Shown piece after piece: positions 59,890 to 64,000 of a DNA stretch of 64,000 bases (positions within the stretch are counted from its first letter, which is position 1; each line of letters begins with the position of its first letter). The translations under genes were made by a program, and so were the position numbers. Below the pieces are notes generated by a model, which saw nothing but the letters and a program-made list of their open reading frames with translations, did no database searches and was not told the origin of the DNA. This DNA comes from Brevibacillus_H sp041920465 (GTDB taxonomy: Bacteria > Bacillota > Bacilli > Brevibacillales > Brevibacillaceae): NCBI GenBank assembly GCA_041920465.1, contig JBHGXW010000024.1, positions 42,575 through 106,574 on the forward strand, read 5' to 3'.

Positions 59890-61134
59890 ATGAAAGCAGT
59901 CTCCGAACAAAAAAAAAGAAAAGATTTCGGTAAATTAATTAAGAGAATGCGTAAAAGTCTTGGTATGACACAAGACAAACTTGCCGAAAAACTTAATATA
60001 TCAAGGACAGCAGTAACTAATTATGAAAGAGGAAAAAATATCCCGAAGCTAGATATAATAATTCAGATTAATGAATTACTTGCCATAAATCAAAAAGATG
60101 AATTAATAAAACAGTATTTATCAGTTCATCACGATAAAAATGATCTCCTGTATTTAGCAAGAAAATTTTCCGCTAGCAAACCATTACTTGCAAGACTCTG
60201 TATGAAAGAAGCCTTTCGAATTGCTTTAAATCAACAAGATACTAATATGGCTGTATCGGTATTATTCGAACTAATAATGTGGGACCTTAAAGTAAATAAA
60301 GCAGTCAACAGAAGAAAAGTCGACTTTATTATTAAGGCATTTGACACCCTTGACCCAGATAAGTTTGCTGACTTATTGGGAGAGCTTTACAAAAAATCTT
60401 TTGATCACAACAAACAATTTAAAGCGTTTATAAAAATTTCAGAAAATGTGGTTGAGCATTTGAAACTAGAAGAGAAAAAAGCTTTTGTGCTTAGATTTCA
60501 ATATGCAAACGCTTTGTACTATGAAGGAAAATTATTAAAAGCATTCGAATCGACAACTGAAGCACTTCGGTACGATCTTCACAATGTTGATCAGATTACG
60601 TTGTCCAAAGTTTATTCAAGACACGGTCTCATTTGTATGCAATTAAATGGACACCAAGAAGCACTTAAAGCATTTTTCAAGTGTCTAGAAATACACAATC
60701 CAGAAATCGAAATGTACTGTTATCACAATATCGCAAGGACGTATTATATGTTAGGTGAATATGAGAAAGCGAGTGAATATTGGGATAAAATGTTCGAAAT
60801 AACACCAGAAAATGATTTTCTTCGAATCAATGCGTTAAATGATATATGTATGATGTTTTTACTTTCTGGTAATATAGAGGCAGCAAAGATGACGATCCCT
60901 GAAACAATAAGGCTATTCAAATTGGCAAAGGAGGCAAAATGGCATAGCTACAAAGTGGAAAAACTTTTATTTGAAAGAAATAAAGCATTTATCGAAATGA
61001 TTGAAAATGGAGAAAGCGGGATTGCTAAAGTAACACAAATTTTAAATAAGTTGAAATGTAGCTATTTGCAGGACGAATATAACCAAACAAAAAATTTATT
61101 AGTCGAAATGATAACTCTATCATGTAAACTGTAG
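59890..61134 (+). CDS. HTH-TPR regulator of RRNPP type
   Basis: A 414-residue cytosolic regulator. Residues about 12-65 are an XRE HTH (KLIKRMRKSLGMTQDKLAEKLNISRTAVTNYERG). The rest is all-helical with tetratricopeptide-like repeats (for example YANALYYEGKLLKAFE, HGLICMQLNGHQEALKAF and NIARTYYMLGEYEKASEYW). This layout is that of the PlcR/NprR/Rap/AimR quorum-sensing receptors, which bind re-imported short peptides in the TPR groove. A secreted repeat-peptide gene lies 37 bases downstream, as expected for such a pair. The start is ATG 59890, nine bases after GAGGGG; GTG 59881 is an alternative. Confidence 0.88.
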   Translation: MKAVSEQKKRKDFGKLIKRMRKSLGMTQDKLAEKLNISRTAVTNYERGKNIPKLDIIIQINELLAINQKDELIKQYLSVHHDKNDLLYLARKFSASKPLLARLCMKEAFRIALNQQDTNMAVSVLFELIMWDLKVNKAVNRRKVDFIIKAFDTLDPDKFADLLGELYKKSFDHNKQFKAFIKISENVVEHLKLEEKKAFVLRFQYANALYYEGKLLKAFESTTEALRYDLHNVDQITLSKVYSRHGLICMQLNGHQEALKAFFKCLEIHNPEIEMYCYHNIARTYYMLGEYEKASEYWDKMFEITPENDFLRINALNDICMMFLLSGNIEAAKMTIPETIRLFKLAKEAKWHSYKVEKLLFERNKAFIEMIENGESGIAKVTQILNKLKCSYLQDEYNQTKNLLVEMITLSCKL

Positions 61135-61171
61135 ATATAAACAAATTCTACCATTTACAGGAGGTATCATT

Positions 61172-61327
61172 ATGAGGAAGATTGCAGCTTTACTTTTGAG
61201 CTTGTCGCTTGCAATTGGTTTTGTGATTGCTGGTCCAGGAGAAACAAGTAAAACGTATGCTGGTCCTGGGGAGACAAGTAGCATTTCCTATCCACCTGTT
61301 CAACAAGGCCCAGGAGAAACAAGTTAG
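61172..61327 (+). CDS. secreted signalling pro-peptide with three GPGETS copies
   Basis: A 51-residue ORF with an excellent AGGAGGT site (61159-61165) six bases before ATG 61172. Residues 1-20 form a Sec signal peptide (MRKIAALLL... ending VIA). GPGETS then occurs at residues 21-26, 31-36 and 46-51; the first directly follows the predicted cleavage Ala20 and the last is the exact C-terminus. The linkers are KTYA and SISYPPVQQ. The size, secretion signal, C-terminal hexapeptide and position after an RRNPP-like regulator match Phr/PapR/AimP pro-peptides. Three identical copies in one precursor are unusual. A function as the cognate signal is inferred. Confidence 0.85.
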   Translation: MRKIAALLLSLSLAIGFVIAGPGETSKTYAGPGETSSISYPPVQQGPGETS

Positions 61328-61424
61328 TTATTGTCATGTTTTGTCGAAATGTAAAGTGCAATTCCCATCACCGTTAAAACTTTTTATATCACTTTACAGA
61401 CAAAGCACACCAAAAAATTATACG

Positions 61425-61463
61425 ATAGCGATAGGGTAACTACCTGTCGCTATTTTGCATTTT
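61425..61463 (+). terminator. terminator after the peptide gene
   Basis: ATAGCGATAGG / CCTGTCGCTAT stem (one G-U pair) followed by a T-rich stretch. It would end the regulator-peptide transcript. Confidence 0.75.
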
Positions 61464-61495
61464 TGTAGAAATATGACAAAGGAGAGGTGATTAAA

Positions 61496-61543
61496 ATGGA
61501 ATCAATCGTGTATAAAAAAATTCCCCTAGCCGCCAAGCATTAG
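61496..61543 (+). CDS. 15-residue ORF with strong RBS
   Basis: Encodes MESIVYKKIPLAAKH and is preceded by GGAGAGGTGA at 61481-61490. Its 3' half and stop codon lie in a TTCCCCTA / TAGGGGAA hairpin (61521-61528, 61541-61548). It may be a leader peptide, a second signal or just a chance ORF. No function is claimed. Confidence 0.35.
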   Translation: MESIVYKKIPLAAKH

Positions 61544-61660
61544 GGGAACGCACTCACATATTTCTTTTTTAACTACACTAGCAGTTTAATCTAAGTTTCT
61601 AAAAAAGGAAACAATAGAAAAAAGAGAAACAGCAAGTTTTACAAAGTTTTATTTTTTGTG

Positions 61661-61711
61661 GATTGTTAAGTAACAATCAAGGTTGAAACAATCGGTAAAA
61701 CATGGGATAAT
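61661..61711 (+). promoter_or_regulatory. 18-bp palindrome plus promoter
   Basis: GATTGTTAAGTAACAATC (61661-61678) is a perfect palindrome. It sits four bases upstream of TTGAAA (61683-61688), which is 17 bases before an extended -10 TGG-GATAAT (61706-61711). The layout suits an activator or repressor site for the 48-residue ORF downstream. Confidence 0.65.
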
Positions 61712-61749
61712 ACAGAAACAGAACGTTTGTTCCTATCGGAGGGATATAA

Positions 61750-61896
61750 ATGAAACACAGAGACGAATATCCGAATTGTTACATAGATGAAAGGAATTTA
61801 GACAAACTAGTTGAGTTATATTCGAAGGAAAGTCTTGAAGAACGCGAAAAAGAGGTACTATCTTTGCTTGAAAACTTCGTAAATCAAGAATCATGA
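61750..61896 (+). CDS. small hypothetical prophage protein, possible switch target
   Basis: A 48-residue charged helical protein (starts MKHRDEYPNCYIDERNLDKL, rich in Glu/Lys after that). GGAGGGAT precedes ATG 61750, and a strong promoter with a perfect palindrome lies upstream. It sits between the peptide gene and the CI-like repressor, the place that aimX holds in arbitrium phages. Function unknown; it could be a small anti-repressor or a short regulatory transcript. Confidence 0.6.
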   Translation: MKHRDEYPNCYIDERNLDKLVELYSKESLEEREKEVLSLLENFVNQES

Positions 61897-61946
61897 TGCA
61901 GTATAAAAAACAGACCATTCTTCTTATGGAGGAATGGTCTTATTTT

Positions 61947-62285
61947 CTATTCAGACAAGGTATTTAACAAATCATCGATAACTTTTTGCTTTTCAGGAGA
62001 TAAATTCATGATTTTTTTCAACATTTCTTTGGCTTTAGCTGGGGTTGCAGGATCGTCAAGTAATTCTGAAACTCGATCCTTTGAAGAAGGTTCAATTCTT
62101 CCGAGTAGATAATCAACAGAAACCTCGAAGTAGTCGGCTATTTTATTAACTAAATCTAAAGATGGCTCTCGTTCCTCACGTTCATACATTCCAACAGCAC
62201 TCTTACTAATACCAAAAATTCGAGCCAGATCGTCTTGCGTTAAATTGTTTTTCGCTCTAAGATTGCGTAATCTTATACCGAACAT
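61947..62285 (-). CDS. CI-like XRE repressor
   Basis: A 112-residue repressor with an N-terminal HTH (GIRLRNLRAKNNLTQDDLARIFGISKSAVGMYEREEREPS, then IADYFEVSVDYLLGRIEP) and a short C-terminal helical dimerisation tail. It lacks a LexA-type protease domain, so SOS self-cleavage is not expected. It is divergent from the Cro-like gene at 62430, and three operator-like palindromes lie between them. ATG 62285 follows AAGAGGTG. Confidence 0.88.
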   Translation of the reverse strand: MFGIRLRNLRAKNNLTQDDLARIFGISKSAVGMYEREEREPSLDLVNKIADYFEVSVDYLLGRIEPSSKDRVSELLDDPATPAKAKEMLKKIMNLSPEKQKVIDDLLNTLSE

Positions 62286-62313
62286 ATTCACAACACCTCT
62301 TAACGTTAAGAAT

Positions 62314-62412
62314 AACACGATGTGTGTTAATTGAAAACAAAAAACTTCAAAAAAACTGCTTGCAAAAACACATAAAGTGTCCTATCATTTAGTCAAGAAC
62401 ACGAATCGTGTT
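62314..62412. promoter_or_regulatory. CI/Cro control region with three operators and divergent promoters
   Basis: Operator-like sites are AACACGATGTGTGTT (62314-62328), AACACATAAAGTGTC (62367-62381) and the perfect AACACGAATCGTGTT (62398-62412). The rightward promoter TTGCAA / TATCAT (62360, 62383, spacer 17) has the second site in its spacer. The leftward promoter, TTGTTT / TGTTAT on the minus strand with spacer 17, overlaps the first site. Confidence 0.75.
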
Positions 62413-62429
62413 TGTGGAGGTGATGATAA

Positions 62430-62915
62430 ATGAAGAGTACAATTGGTGAAAAATTGATAAAATTGCGAGGGTGTAAAAGCAGAAAAGAAGTTGCTGATGC
62501 TGTAAGGATAAGTGTCAGCACTTTGCAAATGTATGAAAACGGACAAAGAGTTCCTCGTGATGAAATAAAACTCAGGATCGCCAAATACTATGACGTATCA
62601 GTTGAGTGGCTTTTTTTTGAGCAAAAAGAACACGAAATGTGTCCTATGAACGCAAATAAACACAAATTGAAACCTAGGTCCAGAAATTCACGTGTGGATA
62701 GGAAGATAGCACTTTCTCGAAAAGCTTACACTCAGAAAGAGCTTGAATACATTTGTAAGTTTTATGAAACCGATGGGGCTGAAGCCATTGCCGCTGCGCT
62801 TAATCGAACCCCAAAAGCAATCAGGTTGCAGGCGAATACACTAAAACGGAAAGAGATGTTTGAAGAGTACAAACGACGATACGATGCTAGGCTTGCCCGG
62901 GAAGATGTTGTCTGA
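62430..62915 (+). CDS. Cro-like HTH protein with C-terminal Myb/SANT-like domain
   Basis: A 161-residue protein. Residues 1-65 are an XRE HTH (KLIKLRGCKSRKEVADAVRISVSTLQMYENGQRVPRD, then YYDVSVEWLFFEQ). After a basic linker, residues 98-150 (YTQKELEYICKFYETDGAEAIAAALNRTPKAIRLQANTLK split here: helix, helix, recognition helix) resemble a homeodomain/SANT-type HTH. It is the first gene of the rightward transcript and probably the opposing switch protein to the CI-like repressor. GGAGGTGAT precedes ATG 62430. Confidence 0.8.
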   Translation: MKSTIGEKLIKLRGCKSRKEVADAVRISVSTLQMYENGQRVPRDEIKLRIAKYYDVSVEWLFFEQKEHEMCPMNANKHKLKPRSRNSRVDRKIALSRKAYTQKELEYICKFYETDGAEAIAAALNRTPKAIRLQANTLKRKEMFEEYKRRYDARLAREDVV

Positions 62916-62962
62916 ATCGATATTTCGAATCTTATTCCTGATTCGAAAGGAGAAAACAAACA

Positions 62963-63163
62963 ATGAGACAAGCTGTCACTCATAAACTCCCAGTAAAGAC
63001 AAGTGAAGGGGAGTTAAAGATGAATGAATGTAAAAAAGGCAACGGCCCAAGTGAATCAGCGTTACAGATTGCTTATTTATATATTGTTGACAATATTCTT
63101 CCGAATATGCTTGCTGATCCGAAGATACTTGAGGTTGTCGAAGCGTTGGGAAATGGTAACTGA
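62963..63163 (+). CDS. small hypothetical prophage protein
   Basis: A 66-residue protein with no recognised domain. The C-terminal half is a helix (ALQIAYLYIVDNILPNMLADPKI, with I/L heptads), and the start is basic. ATG 62963 follows AAAGGAG; an internal ATG at 63020 has its own GGGGAG and may be the true start. The stop is directly followed by the ATG of the next small ORF. Confidence 0.55.
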   Translation: MRQAVTHKLPVKTSEGELKMNECKKGNGPSESALQIAYLYIVDNILPNMLADPKILEVVEALGNGN

Positions 63164-63334
63164 ATGAAATCTGTAGCAGGCTCCGGCCTGCCCCACCGGA
63201 CAAGCACTATCAAGAGTTTACCCAAGCTTCAAAACATTTACTCCACGACTGCGCAGAGCACCGAACGAGCGGGAGCGAGCGATGATCCAATCGGGAGAGA
63301 AAACCCGAACGAGAAGCCGCGCCAGAATACATGA
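63164..63334 (+). CDS. possible coupled small ORF
   Basis: A 56-codon ORF whose ATG directly abuts the previous stop (TGAATG) and whose TGA overlaps an ATG at 63331. The product would be polar and Ser/Thr/Pro-rich with no known domain and no clear ribosome site. It may be a real coupled gene, or a non-coding spacer. Confidence 0.3.
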   Translation: MKSVAGSGLPHRTSTIKSLPKLQNIYSTTAQSTERAGASDDPIGRENPNEKPRQNT

Positions 63335-63399
63335 GAAGGCACCGCCAAGACTTCGATGCTGTGTGCAGTTGTGGGGCAAACCGAAAGGAGATGAGACCT

Positions 63400-63552
63400 T
63401 TGATTGAAGTTTCGTTAACGATCCATGGCTGGTGTGAAGAAACGTTCCTGATACCACGTTCCAACATCACAGTCAGTCAGTCTGTCGGTCGCATCATTCG
63501 CATGAACCGTCGACTGCCGATTGGACACCGCGTTCGTGGTGACGTTGCATAA
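63400..63552 (+). CDS. small hypothetical prophage protein
   Basis: A protein of 50 residues (TTG 63400, nine bases after AAAGGAG) or up to 73 residues if ATG 63331 is used. The core IEVSLTIHGWCEETFLIPRSNITVS and RRLPIGHRVRGDVA looks like a small beta-rich phage protein. No function is recognised. It precedes the antirepressor gene. Confidence 0.45.
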   Translation: MIEVSLTIHGWCEETFLIPRSNITVSQSVGRIIRMNRRLPIGHRVRGDVA

Positions 63553-63580
63553 GACCTCTATATGAAAGGGGATGAAAGTT

Positions 63581-64000
63581 GTGAATCGAGTTCAAATCTT
63601 TAACCATCCATCATTCGGTGGTGTCGAAGTGATCACCGTTGACGGAAAGGAATGGTTCGGTGCCACACAGTCTGCTAAAGCACTGGGCTATTCAAATCCT
63701 CACGATGCAATCGCAAAACATTGCCGAGCAGAGGGGATCGCGTTTCACGAGGTCCTTACTCAAGGCGGAGCACAACAAGTGAAATTCATCAATGAAGGAA
63801 ATCTTTATCGACTAATAACCAAATCGAGGTTACCTGAAGCAGAAAAGTTTGAAACGTGGCTTTTCGAAGAAGTTCTCCCAACCATCCGAAAAACAGCCTG
63901 CGACGAGCCCAACGAAGACATGTACACCAACACCAATTTGCCACATGCTGATGAGCAGACGAACCTCATGTACAAGGCCCCTCAGGAGAACCTTCGTACC
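63581..64000 (+). CDS. Bro-N domain antirepressor, partial
   Basis: The 5' part (140 codons, running off the window) of a phage antirepressor. The Bro-N domain is clear: IFNHPSFGGVEVITVDGKEWFGA near the start, AKALGYSNPHDAIAKHC, FINEGNLYRLITKSRLPEAEKFETWLF and EEVLPTIRKTA. Bro-N proteins bind DNA or repressors to trigger lytic genes. The start is GTG 63581 with AAAGGGGATG upstream. Confidence 0.88.
   Translation, partial: MNRVQIFNHPSFGGVEVITVDGKEWFGATQSAKALGYSNPHDAIAKHCRAEGIAFHEVLTQGGAQQVKFINEGNLYRLITKSRLPEAEKFETWLFEEVLPTIRKTACDEPNEDMYTNTNLPHADEQTNLMYKAPQENLRT

Larger units (their letters stand above)
57642..64000. mobile_element. left end of a prophage-like element inserted in yunB
   Basis: From the break in yunB to the window end the content is phage-like: large serine recombinase, several XRE regulators, divergent CI/Cro-like genes with operators, a Bro-N antirepressor and many tiny ORFs. 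Base composition is more AT-rich than the host genes before 57.6 kb. The right end is not in the window, so size and intactness are unknown. Confidence 0.85.

Noticed and set aside
61172..61327. Reading the GPGETS repeats as a RiPP or bacteriocin precursor
   Set aside because: No modification or export enzymes are nearby, and the signal peptide and RRNPP neighbour favour a signal; kept only as an outside possibility.
61170..61361. Minus-strand frame opposite the GPGETS peptide gene
   Set aside because: No ribosome site, and its repeats only mirror the plus-strand repeats. The plus-strand ORF has the RBS and signal peptide.
1..64000. CRISPR arrays, rRNA operons and complete insertion sequences
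   Set aside because: No regularly spaced direct repeats, rRNA sequence or transposase genes were seen in the window.

Overview
The window looks like a chromosome segment of an endospore-forming Gram-positive bacterium of the Bacillales. Evidence is the suf order C-D-S-U-B, a TenI-ThiO-ThiS-ThiG-ThiF thiamine operon behind a TPP riboswitch, YkuU/YkuV, ATP-type PckA, relatives of the Bacillus yun genes (yunF, yunE, yunD, yunC, yunB), strong AGGAGG ribosome binding sites and frequent GTG/TTG starts. The genus cannot be fixed by eye; something near Alicyclobacillaceae or Paenibacillaceae is my inference.

Layout. 0-9.3 kb: housekeeping genes (DUF2797, ArsC/Spx-like, aminotransferase, YkuU/YkuV, GcvH, VOC protein, aldo/keto reductase with an Fe-S tail, M20 amidohydrolase). 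9.3-18.7 kb: pckA, an Nramp metal transporter, a DUF1802 gene and the five-gene suf operon; the last two share an unusual tandem-repeat motif at their promoters. 18.8-22.8 kb: the thiamine (thiazole branch) operon on the minus strand. 22.9-23.3 kb: tRNA-Ser, tRNA-His, tRNA-Leu. 23.4-31.6 kb: Nudix, DUF2325 with a Fur-like box, a P-loop kinase, OsmC, a JAMM protein, the yunF-E-D-C block and an HD-GYP protein. 31.7-37.9 kb: CorA, MTA/SAH deaminase, GNAT, a Nudix remnant, a LysR/racemase divergent pair and a TRIC-type channel. 38-41.5 kb: a secreted copper-amine-oxidase-N/TolC fusion and a solitary DUF262-DUF1524 nuclease-like protein (possible defence). 41.6-57.2 kb: small enzymes, a MarR-EmrA-adaptor-EmrB efflux operon, an MFS pump, and a two-component system beside an adaptor/ABC/MacB-type exporter that shares its putative operator.

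57.3 kb to the end: the 5' part of the sporulation gene yunB is cut off and followed directly by a large serine recombinase on the opposite strand. This is the left end of a prophage-like element that runs off the window. Inside it lie two small XRE regulators, an HTH-TPR regulator of RRNPP type, a CI/Cro-like divergent switch with three operator-like palindromes, and a Bro-N antirepressor.

The most striking item is a 51-residue secreted pro-peptide gene (61172-61327) immediately downstream of the HTH-TPR regulator. It carries three identical copies of the hexapeptide GPGETS: one directly after the predicted signal-peptidase site, one internal and one at the exact C-terminus. Next comes a perfect 18-bp palindrome with a strong promoter driving a 48-residue ORF. 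The order regulator, peptide, regulated short gene, repressor parallels the arbitrium aimR-aimP-aimX module of SPbeta-like phages, but with a different peptide. Together with insertion into yunB, this suggests a peptide-communicating prophage that may also be excised during sporulation. That reading is inference and needs experiment.
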